Virus record (IMG/VR): IMGVR_UViG_3300044801_000216
Span: 1 to 63,561 of that record
Reading direction: 5' to 3' (one strand)
Length of the DNA: 63,561 bases
DNA from: a virus
Made by a program: the position numbers and the translations under genes. Positions 31,408 to 39,204 of the stretch are shown here, in pieces (positions within the stretch are counted from its first letter, which is position 1; each line of letters opens with the position of its first letter). The notes beneath the pieces were generated by a model. That model did not search any database. It was not told the origin of the DNA and saw nothing but the letters and a program-made list of their open reading frames with translations.

Positions 31408-31851
31408 ATGAGCCTGATCTCCATCGTGGCCGATCTGTTCGGTCTTACCGCCGCGATCGACCGCAACACTGCGGTGCAAACCCGTATCGCCGAAGCGCTG
31501 GAGCGGTTATCTCCACCGCCGCTGGTTATGGCGAGCGATCTTGCCGGCGCGTCCCTTGCCGGCGCGGCCGGTACACGTTTCGACGACGGTTTCCATCTGT
31601 CCGAATCTCCCGAAGAATACCAGGAGCGCACCAATTCGGAAGCCGCCCTGGCTATCTCTCTCGGCGTAGCTCCCTGGTCGCCGGCGTTCCAGGACGCGAT
31701 CTTATCGATGCGCAACGGCCTGATGCGGCCTACAATGGTGGTGAACGATGAAGGCCAACTTGTCGAAGTCCCCGGTCTCGACGAAGCGCAAGCCGCACAG
31801 GCTGTTCGAGACGCCTTCGTTCAAGCCCGCGCGCAAGAGAACGAGCGCTAA
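31408..31851 (+). CDS. Hypothetical protein, 147 aa
   Basis: ATG 31408 has GAGAGG upstream; ATG 31393, overlapping the stop before it, is also open. The first helix (SLISIVADLFGLTAAIDRNT) is amphipathic, and the rest is acidic and Ala-rich. Its last 104 bases overlap the next gene in another frame. Function unknown, possibly a packaging accessory. Confidence 0.55.
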   Translation: MSLISIVADLFGLTAAIDRNTAVQTRIAEALERLSPPPLVMASDLAGASLAGAAGTRFDDGFHLSESPEEYQERTNSEAALAISLGVAPWSPAFQDAILSMRNGLMRPTMVVNDEGQLVEVPGLDEAQAAQAVRDAFVQARAQENER

Positions 31852-32677
31852 GGCCGAAGCATCGGCGGCAGTGGCGGCGGTGGCGGTAGAGCTTGTACCC
31901 GCGACGCAGAATCGCAAGCCGCTGCCGCCCGAGCCCGTACAGGACTTGACCGTTGAAGATCCGCCCGTACAGGATCGGTCTTCCGCATCCGCGCCGCTCC
32001 ATCAGGTCAACGCCTCGGGCAATATCACCCGCGCGCTGCACACGCCCTTGAGTGCCGCATTCCGGTTTGTAGAGCCTACATGGCGCAACTACATCGTCTA
32101 CGTCGATCTGGAAGCGCGCACGGGCAACGCGGACGCCAGGCGTTATTTGGAATGCTGGCAGGCGCTTTCTCCATCGGAGCGCCGCTTGCATTGGCCCGAA
32201 CAACTCTGTGAACTCGCGATAGTCCACACAGCCGACCTGGTCCGCTGGGTCGCCGGACAAGCCTGGCAGGAGGGCGCGACCAAGGCCGCTATGTGTATGA
32301 CGTTTATGCGAGATCGCGTGTTGGAGAAGTCGGCCGAGTTTGCTATGTCCGCTCCGGAGAACTTCAAGCACGCCGAGCTGTTCATGAAAGCCAGCGGGCT
32401 ACTACCTGCATCGGGTCCGCGCGGCAGCGGCCCCGGCGCGGTCAATATCTTCACCGCGCCGATGGCGTCCAACGGCTCCGTCGTGTTGGCCGACGGCCGT
32501 ACCGAGATGTCGCCAACTCATACGTCCGGCCTGCGTTCGATGGACGAAGACATCGTGGAACTGAGCAAGATCATGCAGACGGGAGACACCCACTGCGCGG
32601 CGGAGGAGCTGAAGGACGACATAAAGGACGCGGACGACGATGACGACGACGAAGACGGAAACGAAGACGAAGACTGA
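31748..32677 (+). CDS. Putative small terminase subunit, 309 aa
   Basis: Basic N-terminus (MKANLSKSPVSTKRKPHRLF), a helical middle around residues 105-220, and an extremely acidic tail (DDIKDADDDDDDEDGNEDED). A basic head, helical core and acidic tail directly ahead of the large terminase is the usual place and charge plan for a small terminase, but no DNA-binding motif is evident, so this is inference. The start overlaps the preceding gene by 104 bases. It encloses a near copy of the 13-bp palindrome at 32068-32080. Confidence 0.5.
   Translation: MKANLSKSPVSTKRKPHRLFETPSFKPARKRTSAKAEASAAVAAVAVELVPATQNRKPLPPEPVQDLTVEDPPVQDRSSASAPLHQVNASGNITRALHTPLSAAFRFVEPTWRNYIVYVDLEARTGNADARRYLECWQALSPSERRLHWPEQLCELAIVHTADLVRWVAGQAWQEGATKAAMCMTFMRDRVLEKSAEFAMSAPENFKHAELFMKASGLLPASGPRGSGPGAVNIFTAPMASNGSVVLADGRTEMSPTHTSGLRSMDEDIVELSKIMQTGDTHCAAEELKDDIKDADDDDDDEDGNEDED
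32068..32080. promoter_or_regulatory. 13-bp operator-like palindrome, 12/13 copy
   Basis: TGTAGAGCCTACA, one mismatch in the right half-site. Inside the putative small terminase gene. Confidence 0.4.
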
Positions 32678-32873
32678 AGACCTGGTGGCGGAGCACCGGG
32701 AGTGCGTCGAGATTTGGACGGCGATTTCGCATATTGCCGCCGCATGTTACCCTAAGCTCGACGAAGACGCGCGCAACGCCTACGAGATACTTCCGGGGCT
32801 GATCGACCGCTGCAAGGAAACGTTCGATGCGCTGCCGGTGGAGAGCCGTCCGCTGCACTACTTGATGGTCTGA
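32640..32873 (+). CDS. Small protein between terminase genes, 77 aa
   Basis: Starts MTTTKTETKTKTEDLVAEHR (a low-complexity head made from overlap with the acidic tail of the previous gene in another frame, 38 bases), and the body is helical with two Cys. GTG at 32685 could be the true start. Its stop overlaps the terminase ATG (TGATG). Function unknown. Confidence 0.5.
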   Translation: MTTTKTETKTKTEDLVAEHRECVEIWTAISHIAAACYPKLDEDARNAYEILPGLIDRCKETFDALPVESRPLHYLMV

Positions 32874-35191
32874 TGTACGCCAAACGCATTATCGACCGCA
32901 ACATAGACCGCTGGCTGGCGAGCCCGGCCAATCGCGGCGCCAAACTGGAACCCGTGTCCGTTCTCGAATTCTCGCGCGTGGTCGCGCACCTCGATTCTCT
33001 TGTCGAGAAAGATCGAGAATCCGGCCGGCTCATACCCATACGCCAGACGACTCCCGACGGCCGCCAGGTCTTCAACTCCTCCACGGGTCAGCCGCTTCTG
33101 ACCTGGCAGGACACCCTCACCGAAGAAGAGCGCAAGTGGATCAGGCATCAACGTGTCCTGTGCGCGCTGGACTTCTGGTACTGGGTAGAGCGCGCCTGCT
33201 GGATCAAGGACACCGACAACCAGACCGTCCGTATGGAGTTGTGGAAGAGCCAGCAAATCTTCCTCGAACTCGTGGCCGAGATGGAGGACGAAGAGATCGC
33301 GATCTTCCTCATCATCTTGAAGGCGCGGCAGCTCGGCATCAGCCGTATCATCACGCTCATCTTGCTTCACCGCGTGGTGTTCGACTCCAATATCAACGCT
33401 TACCTGGCTTCTTCGACCGAGAAGAAGACGCTGAAGCTCTTCAAGCTGATCTCGTTCGTGCTGGTCCGCATGCCCTTCTGGATGCAGCCCGGCAGCGGCC
33501 AACCGGGCAAACTCGGCAAGGTGGACCAAGCCGGCAAGCTGCTGGAGTTCTTTAACGGCTCCGCGATCACGATGGAGCACGGCCAACAGTCTACCGGCAT
33601 GGCCCGCGGCGACTCGCCGAACGTGGTCCATCTGTCCGAACTGGCCGAGTTCGACGACCTCACCTCTCTTGTCGATTCCGCCCTGCTGCGCGGAATGCAT
33701 CCGTCCCCCCGTGCGTTTCTGGCTCTTGAAGGCACTGCCGAAGGCATCAACAACCCGTGGCATCAGAAGTGGGAGTCCGCCAAGTCGGACTGGCCGCAGC
33801 GCAGAGGCAGGCTCCGGCCTCTCTTCTTGCCGTGGTTTGTAGGCGGTTTGTACCCGAAGGAAGTCTTCTTGCGCTCGAACCCGGTGCCGCCCGACTATTC
33901 TACTTCGATGGCTTCCTGGGCTCTGTCGCACGCCAAGATGGCCGAAGAATATGTGCGTCAGAACGACTACCTGGCCCGGCGCCTGGGTTCCAACTGGCAG
34001 ATGCCCCTGGAGCAGATCTGGTACTACGAGTGCGAACGCGGCAGCGCCGTCAAGGAGAACCGTCTCAACAAGTTCCTGCAAGAGATGCCGGCCAACGACG
34101 ACGAAGCCTTTCAGAGTTCCAATATCACCGTGTTCGACGTGGAGACCCTGAACTTCTACCGCACCAACACACGTACCCAACCTGTCTGGGGCGTGTTCGG
34201 CTTGCGCGGACCCACCGAGTTTGTCCCCCCGCGCCTTCAGCCTTCCGACATTCTCATTAACAAGTCCCTGCCGCCCATTCCAATAGACGCCGACGCCGGC
34301 GGCGGCGTCACGATCCACTTTGAACTGGTTCCCTTGCAATTCAGAGGTTGGGACTACGAGGGCGACAGCGCCAAAGGATCGGTGGACAAAATCTACGTTT
34401 GGGAGCCTCCCATCGAAGGTTTCGAGTACGGGTTCGGCTGCGACACCGGCGACGGCATCGACAAAGACCGCACCTGCATCGAGGGACTGCGAAAATACTC
34501 TCTGGAGGGCCCGACCAAGCAGGTCTGCGAGTTCTCTTCCGGCCATATGAACGCCTTGGACGCCTGGCCTTTCTTACTCGCCTTGGGCACCTGGTACAGC
34601 GTGCCAGACCGCCACGGTACGCGCCGCCAGGCACGTATGGCGATCGAATGCAAAGGTCACGGCGACCTGGTACAGAACGTCCTGCGCCTGATGAACTGGA
34701 CTAACTTCCACATGTGGAACGACCGCAAGATCGACGACCGCAAGGTCGATCTCTCGCAGGCTCACAAGATGGGCGTGTTCACCAACTTCTTCTTCCGCCG
34801 CGCCATGATCGAGATGATCGTCCGCAGCTTGCGCGATGGCGAGATCGAGGTCTGCTCTCCGTTTTTTGTGAAAGAGATGCAGTCGCTTGAAGGCGACGAA
34901 TACGCCCAAGAACTGCGGGCCGGCTACGGCGGCCACGACGACCGGATTATGAGCCTGGGTTTCATCCTCTCCAGCTTTTATAAGTGGGACCCGAACTACT
35001 GGCGCGCGGCCAAGATCATGGCCTACAGCGGGCGCAACCCGGCGCACGCGGCCTACGATAATTCGATCCTCTTGGGTTCTTCGGGCGCACCCGGACAATC
35101 CATAACGCGCGCGCAACCGAGCCGGCAATACGCCTCTTGGGCCTACGGAGCGCAGTCGAACACCGACGGTCTGCCCGAGCGGCGTTCTTGA
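32873..35191 (+). CDS. terL: Large terminase subunit, 772 aa
   Basis: The ATPase part has the terminase-style Walker A LKARQLGISRI at about residue 150 and VVHLSELAEFD near 250 as Walker B plus the catalytic Glu. A second acidic cluster, FGCDTGDGIDKDRTCI (about 520), is the first motif of the RNase H-type nuclease domain, and GGHDDRIMSLGF near 685 its last acidic motif. It is longer than the usual 450-600 residues, with an N-terminal extension of about 90 residues and a Ser/Gly-rich end. It cuts and translocates DNA into the prohead with the portal. Confidence 0.93.
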   Translation: MYAKRIIDRNIDRWLASPANRGAKLEPVSVLEFSRVVAHLDSLVEKDRESGRLIPIRQTTPDGRQVFNSSTGQPLLTWQDTLTEEERKWIRHQRVLCALDFWYWVERACWIKDTDNQTVRMELWKSQQIFLELVAEMEDEEIAIFLIILKARQLGISRIITLILLHRVVFDSNINAYLASSTEKKTLKLFKLISFVLVRMPFWMQPGSGQPGKLGKVDQAGKLLEFFNGSAITMEHGQQSTGMARGDSPNVVHLSELAEFDDLTSLVDSALLRGMHPSPRAFLALEGTAEGINNPWHQKWESAKSDWPQRRGRLRPLFLPWFVGGLYPKEVFLRSNPVPPDYSTSMASWALSHAKMAEEYVRQNDYLARRLGSNWQMPLEQIWYYECERGSAVKENRLNKFLQEMPANDDEAFQSSNITVFDVETLNFYRTNTRTQPVWGVFGLRGPTEFVPPRLQPSDILINKSLPPIPIDADAGGGVTIHFELVPLQFRGWDYEGDSAKGSVDKIYVWEPPIEGFEYGFGCDTGDGIDKDRTCIEGLRKYSLEGPTKQVCEFSSGHMNALDAWPFLLALGTWYSVPDRHGTRRQARMAIECKGHGDLVQNVLRLMNWTNFHMWNDRKIDDRKVDLSQAHKMGVFTNFFFRRAMIEMIVRSLRDGEIEVCSPFFVKEMQSLEGDEYAQELRAGYGGHDDRIMSLGFILSSFYKWDPNYWRAAKIMAYSGRNPAHAAYDNSILLGSSGAPGQSITRAQPSRQYASWAYGAQSNTDGLPERRS

Positions 35192-35194
35192 GCC

Positions 35195-35223
35195 TTGATT
35201 TCCGTTCCTATACGGTCTATAAT
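35195..35223 (+). promoter_or_regulatory. Consensus-like rightward promoter
   Basis: TTGATT (35195-35200), 17-base spacer, perfect TATAAT (35218-35223). It should start RNA near 35230, ahead of the 55-residue gene and the glycosyltransferase. Confidence 0.65.
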
Positions 35224-35256
35224 CGGTATCGTCCGCCCCATGGAGGAATCACAACA

Positions 35257-35424
35257 ATGACAGTCGAAGAAGTGCAGGCCAAGACGGCCGAACTCAAACT
35301 CCAGATTCAGGGTTTGGTGCAGGAGTTCGAGATGGCCACGGGATGTATCGTGCATTCCATACCGATCTACCCCGGTTTCCAGGTCAGGCCGGTTACCGTG
35401 GACGTGAAGGTTCAGATCCCTTAG
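35257..35424 (+). CDS. Small protein, 55 aa
   Basis: ATG 35257 follows GGAGG. The first half is a helix (VEEVQAKTAELKLQIQGLVQ), the second strand-like. This is the first gene behind the promoter at 35195-35223. Helix-plus-strand design with many hydrophobics could be a small scaffold or chaperone-type protein; unknown. Confidence 0.55.
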   Translation: MTVEEVQAKTAELKLQIQGLVQEFEMATGCIVHSIPIYPGFQVRPVTVDVKVQIP

Positions 35425-35433
35425 AGGCGCACC

Positions 35434-36522
35434 GTGCTAGATTATCTCGATTCTCCGTCGCCCCTCTATCACCCCAACGTCCACGCCCCCTGGTCCAAGT
35501 GGAGCGAGGACCAGATCCTGCACGTGGCCGGCGTCTACTCGAACCCTTTCAGGTGGCGCAACCGCCGCCAGTTGTTCAACGACTTCGTGCGCCACATGCG
35601 GGCCACCCCCAACGTTGTTCTGCATGTGGTCGAGCTGGCCTACGGAGATCGTCCGTTCGAGGTGACCGAAGACGGAGACCCCCTCTCGATCCGGTTGCGC
35701 ACGGATTGCGAGATGTTCCACAAGGAAAACCTTGTGAACCTGGCCGTCCGCTCGTTCCCGCCCGATTGGAAGTACGGCGGCTATAGCGACGGCGACTTCC
35801 ACTTCACCCGGCACGACTGGGCGCTGGAAGCCATCCATATGCTTCAGCACCACGAGTTCGTCCAGCTCTTTTCCAACTACGCGGACGTAACTTCTTCGAC
35901 GGCAACGAGCGACACCGGCCACCGGATGTACCGCAGCAACTCCAGCTTCGCGTGGAACTATCTGCACCAGCCGGAGTTCAAGGCCCTGAAGCGGAAGCAA
36001 CAGGCAACGGACCCCTATTATGGTCTCCCGCTGCCGTCCGCCGAGTTCCCGTTCGGGTTCCCGCCCGGCGCCCCCGGCGGCGCATGGGCGTGGCGCCGCG
36101 GCGCGTTCGACACCGTCGGAGGCATGCTGGACACCTGTGTGATGGGCTCGGCCGACTGGTGGATGGCGTTCGGTCTCATTGGCCAGCAAACGATGTTGCG
36201 TGGCGACGCCACCGTCAGATCGTACAACGACGAGATCCGTAACTGGCAGCGGCGCGCCCGCGCGCTCACCGCCAACATCGGCTGCGTGGACAACTTCGCG
36301 CTGCACTTCTGGCACGGAGCGTCTTCGAGCCGCGCCTACGGCAACCGCGAAGGCATCCTGATCGATTTCAAGTTCGACCCCCGCTACGACATCACGAAAG
36401 ACTGGCAGGGAGTGTATCGGTGGACGGGCAACAAGCCGCGGCTGCGCGACGCCGTGCGCCGGTATTTTATCAACCGCATGGAAGACACACCCTCGCCGCA
36501 TGGAAAGGCCGGGTTGCCGTAA
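35434..36522 (+). CDS. Glycosyltransferase-like GT-A protein in the late block, 362 aa
   Basis: The segment KYGGYSDGDFHFTRHDWALE (about residue 112-131) supplies an Asp-Gly-Asp metal site, and MGSADWWMAFGLIG (about 235) an acceptor-side Asp; the first ~90 residues (ILHVAGVYSNPFRWRNRR...) resemble the nucleotide-binding half. This fits a GT-A glycosyltransferase, perhaps acting on surface or virion proteins since the gene lies between terminase and portal genes. A third glycosyltransferase in one phage is unusual. Activity is not proven. Confidence 0.7.
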   Translation: MLDYLDSPSPLYHPNVHAPWSKWSEDQILHVAGVYSNPFRWRNRRQLFNDFVRHMRATPNVVLHVVELAYGDRPFEVTEDGDPLSIRLRTDCEMFHKENLVNLAVRSFPPDWKYGGYSDGDFHFTRHDWALEAIHMLQHHEFVQLFSNYADVTSSTATSDTGHRMYRSNSSFAWNYLHQPEFKALKRKQQATDPYYGLPLPSAEFPFGFPPGAPGGAWAWRRGAFDTVGGMLDTCVMGSADWWMAFGLIGQQTMLRGDATVRSYNDEIRNWQRRARALTANIGCVDNFALHFWHGASSSRAYGNREGILIDFKFDPRYDITKDWQGVYRWTGNKPRLRDAVRRYFINRMEDTPSPHGKAGLP

Positions 36523-36534
36523 AGGAAAACTCGT

Positions 36535-37050
36535 ATGAAATTCAACATCGCTTCTCGAACCGTTTTGATCTCCGTTCTCTGTCTCTGCTTGATCGGATGC
36601 ACCCCCACGCAGATCATCGCCGACATCACGACCGCCGTGAACGCCGCCGAGGTCATCATTCCGATCATCATGCCCTTTCTGAACGCGAGTCCCAAGGCGC
36701 AAGCCGTAAGCGACTGGACCCAGGCGGCGCTGGCCGGTCTCGATTCCGTGTCGAACTGTCTGTCCATCGGCGGCACCCAAACCGAACAGGCGGCGTGCGT
36801 CACGGCCAACTTAGCCAAGGTTGCCGCTACCGTGCCGGAACTGGCCGGGCTGCCATCCAATGTCGCCGCGGCGGTCTCGGTGCTGGCATCGGATGTCGAG
36901 AACCTGCTCAAGACCTACGGGACTCCTCCTACTGCGAAAGCGGCGTCGAGCAACACGGAGATTCACTACAACGCTCGCGCGCAGAGCCAGTTGTCCGCGT
37001 TGAAGGTGCGTATCGCAAAAGACCTGGGACGGCTACGGGCGGGGATGTAG
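36535..37050 (+). CDS. Putative lipoprotein, 171 aa
   Basis: A type II signal peptide with lipobox LIGC (MKFNIASRTVLISVLCLCLI then GC) is visible; Cys at about residue 21 would be lipidated. The mature part is Ala/Ser/Thr-rich and helical, and ends in a basic segment (LKVRIAKDLGRLRAGM). Phage lipoproteins are often superinfection-exclusion factors or outer-membrane spanin parts. The gene lies with papain-like and holin-like genes, so either use is possible. Confidence 0.75.
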   Translation: MKFNIASRTVLISVLCLCLIGCTPTQIIADITTAVNAAEVIIPIIMPFLNASPKAQAVSDWTQAALAGLDSVSNCLSIGGTQTEQAACVTANLAKVAATVPELAGLPSNVAAAVSVLASDVENLLKTYGTPPTAKAASSNTEIHYNARAQSQLSALKVRIAKDLGRLRAGM

Positions 37051-37054
37051 GGCC

Positions 37055-37816
37055 ATGCCGGTCAAGTTAGGTAAGCGCGCCGCCCGGTTCGACCCGCGCA
37101 CGCTCAAGATGGCGCGGTATATCGAGATCGCAGGCGCTCCGCCCGCGCCCCCATCTGCAATCGACTGGCTCGCGAACGTGTCCAGTTGGCCCATGTATAT
37201 GAACGACGTGCTGGGCGATTGTGTAGAGGCGGCCGGCGGCCACATGGTCGAGCTTTGGGAGAAGTACACGAACTCGAACAAGCCGCAACCGACCAATTCG
37301 CAGATCGTGCAAGCTTACTCTGGCGCCGGCGGGTACGTTCCAGGAGATCCATCGACGGACCAAGGGACCGACATGCTCTCGTTCCTGAAGTACTGGAGAT
37401 CGACCGGTATCGGCGGGCACAAGATCCTGGCGTTTGTGTCTCTCAAGCGCGGCGACTTGACCGAACTTCGTCAGGCGATCTGGCTGTTCGGCGCGGCCAT
37501 TATCGGGGTGCAGTTGCCCGTAAGCGTGCAGAACGCAAACGAGTGGTCGGTACCTGACGGACTGTCGGGAGACTACGCACCCGGTTCCTGGGGCGGCCAC
37601 TGCGTGCCGGTTGGAGCTTACAACGAACAGTTGCCGGGGAGGCTCAGAAACAAGCTGGTCACATGGGGGTCGGTGATCCCCATGAGCGACTACTTCTACT
37701 ACTGTTATTGCGACGAAGCCTACGCGGTTCTGAGTCAGGACTGGATCGACACCAACGGCCTGGCGCCCAACTTGTTCGATCTGGATCTTCTCCAATCCGA
37801 CCTGGCGGCACTATAA
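37055..37816 (+). CDS. Papain-like cysteine peptidase-fold protein, 253 aa
   Basis: The pattern is DWLANVSSWPMYMNDVLGDC (Cys about residue 56) with VEAAGGH following, and a SWGGHCVPVGAYN (His about 188) followed by a Thr-Trp-Gly segment, as in papain-fold enzymes (Cys...His...Trp). No signal peptide is seen. In phages such folds act as endolysins or processing peptidases. Neighbours (lipoprotein, holin-like) suggest lysis, but many proteins of this type in databases remain uncharacterised, so the activity is uncertain. Confidence 0.65.
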   Translation: MPVKLGKRAARFDPRTLKMARYIEIAGAPPAPPSAIDWLANVSSWPMYMNDVLGDCVEAAGGHMVELWEKYTNSNKPQPTNSQIVQAYSGAGGYVPGDPSTDQGTDMLSFLKYWRSTGIGGHKILAFVSLKRGDLTELRQAIWLFGAAIIGVQLPVSVQNANEWSVPDGLSGDYAPGSWGGHCVPVGAYNEQLPGRLRNKLVTWGSVIPMSDYFYYCYCDEAYAVLSQDWIDTNGLAPNLFDLDLLQSDLAAL

Positions 37817-37823
37817 TAGACTC

Positions 37824-38027
37824 ATGTCAACCGACCGTCTCTTGCTTTTGCAGGCAATCTTCGTGACGCTTCAGATCATCAACGCGGGACTGGCGGGGAT
37901 TCTGCCTCATAGTCCCGTGGGGGCGTTCGTTCAACTTGTGGTTGCGGCGGTGGTAGGCGGGTTCCAGTTCTACCTCCAGAACCTTGGCAACCAGGCGTTG
38001 CCGGCGGCAACTCAATCGAAACCGTAG
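37824..38027 (+). CDS. Holin-like membrane protein, 67 aa
   Basis: Two hydrophobic spans are separated by a short turn (about 7-27 LLLQAIFVTLQIINAGLAGI and 34-53 AFVQLVVAAVVGGFQFYLQN). Size fits a class II holin. It follows the papain-like gene by 7 bases and so would form a lysis pair. There is a second candidate at 3700-3999. Confidence 0.65.
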   Translation: MSTDRLLLLQAIFVTLQIINAGLAGILPHSPVGAFVQLVVAAVVGGFQFYLQNLGNQALPAATQSKP

Positions 38028-38036
38028 GTGCGGTGC

Positions 38037-38291
38037 ATGGCCTTTAGAGCATTGCAGAGCCGTCATATGTACGGCGCCGATTACGACACCGACGCCCAAG
38101 CGCTCACAATCCAGTTCGTCAACGGAGCGGTGCATCGCTACATCGGCGTCCCTCAGACCACCGCGGATACGCTGTTTCAGGTGAGCAGTCCGGGGACTTA
38201 TTTTCACGACAAAATCAGGGGTAATTATCGCGAGTTCCAGATCGCGTCCGGCTCGACCAAGAGCGGGCGCAGAAGCCGGCGGAGATTCTGA
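38037..38291 (+). CDS. KTSC-domain protein, 84 aa
   Basis: The sequence YDTDAQALTIQFVNGAVHRY followed by IGVPQTT and a Gly/Tyr-containing SPGTYFHDKIRGNY ending matches the KTSC domain, a small fold common in phages and bacteria with a likely nucleic acid-related role. The basic tail (KSGRRSRRRF) supports nucleic acid binding. ATG 38037 is used; GTG 38028 is also open. It sits 1 base ahead of the next gene. Confidence 0.75.
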   Translation: MAFRALQSRHMYGADYDTDAQALTIQFVNGAVHRYIGVPQTTADTLFQVSSPGTYFHDKIRGNYREFQIASGSTKSGRRSRRRF

Positions 38292-38292
38292 C

Positions 38293-39030
38293 ATGCCCAT
38301 GATCGCTTTCAAGTGTCCCTGTTGCGGACGTGTGGAGGACCAGTTCTTACATCCACGCAATATTCATGCGGGGATGACCCGCGAATGCGAGGGTGTGATC
38401 CTGCCCGAGCCGGAGATCAGGAAAGAGAAGGTCGAGATCAGGATTAACAACCCCGACGGCACTCAAACGATCGAGTACGAAGAAATCGAACTCGAACTCG
38501 CGCCCGCGATGACGATTTGCACGGGCACGATGACGCAGTGCAGCCTTATGGAAGTCCCGCGGTACGGTTCGCGTAACGCACGCGGGTTCGAGCCCCTGGT
38601 GGTTTACGAGCGCGTCGGCGAACTCTCTCGTGGCCAGCAGCGTTACTACGTTCCCGGCCGCAACAACGAGCCGACCGAACCGGGCATGAAGCGCGTCGAG
38701 CTGACCAACATGGCGGAGTACAACCGCTTCGTCAAGACCGCCAACGAGTACGAAACCGGAAAGATGCGAGATCACCGCGAGATGCACAGGTTCTATTGGG
38801 ACTCGCGCCGCAAAGCGATGCGGGATCACGTGGACTCGCGGATCAGGCATTCGCCGCTGCTTGTATCTCTGGCGCGGCTGGTACGTGCAAGAAGCGACCG
38901 GAAGTCCAACGCGCGTTACGGCAAACCGCTGGACGCTCACTTTCACTCGCAGTTGATGGAGTTCAACCAGGGCAACATTCAAGACTTCTGCGCCGAGGAC
39001 ACCGGATGGAAAGCGACACGTGCGCGTTAG
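38293..39030 (+). CDS. Zinc-ribbon protein of unknown role, 245 aa
   Basis: Starts MPMIAFKCPCCGRVEDQFLH, with a CPCC zinc-ribbon knuckle of the FmdB/CxxC type; a second Cys near 33 and Cys at about 75-82 (MTICTGTMTQCS) may complete the site. The rest is charged with a helical C-terminus rich in Arg and His. Late-block position, 7 genes before the coat protein. Phage zinc-ribbon proteins of this size are often virion accessory factors; unknown. Confidence 0.6.
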   Translation: MPMIAFKCPCCGRVEDQFLHPRNIHAGMTRECEGVILPEPEIRKEKVEIRINNPDGTQTIEYEEIELELAPAMTICTGTMTQCSLMEVPRYGSRNARGFEPLVVYERVGELSRGQQRYYVPGRNNEPTEPGMKRVELTNMAEYNRFVKTANEYETGKMRDHREMHRFYWDSRRKAMRDHVDSRIRHSPLLVSLARLVRARSDRKSNARYGKPLDAHFHSQLMEFNQGNIQDFCAEDTGWKATRAR

Positions 39031-39197
39031 AATCCGGCACGGCCACACCCGGCCTGGACTTTCCCGACCCCGAGTGGAACATCCTGCCCGACGATTTCAA
39101 TATCCGCAAACGCAGGCCGTATCACCGCCGTATTCGTAAGCGCGTATCTCTTCGCCGCTTCCCGTTTGAACGGGTTAGAGTTACACTGACATTGTGA
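39006..39197 (+). CDS. Small basic protein, 63 aa
   Basis: ATG 39006 overlaps the end of the preceding gene by 25 bases. The first half is acidic with LDFPDPEWNILPDDFNIRKR, the second strongly basic (RRPYHRRIRKRVSLRRFPFE). It could bind nucleic acid or another protein. It ends 7 bases before the portal gene. Confidence 0.5.
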   Translation: MESDTCALESGTATPGLDFPDPEWNILPDDFNIRKRRPYHRRIRKRVSLRRFPFERVRVTLTL

Positions 39198-39204
39198 ACC
39201 TCCG

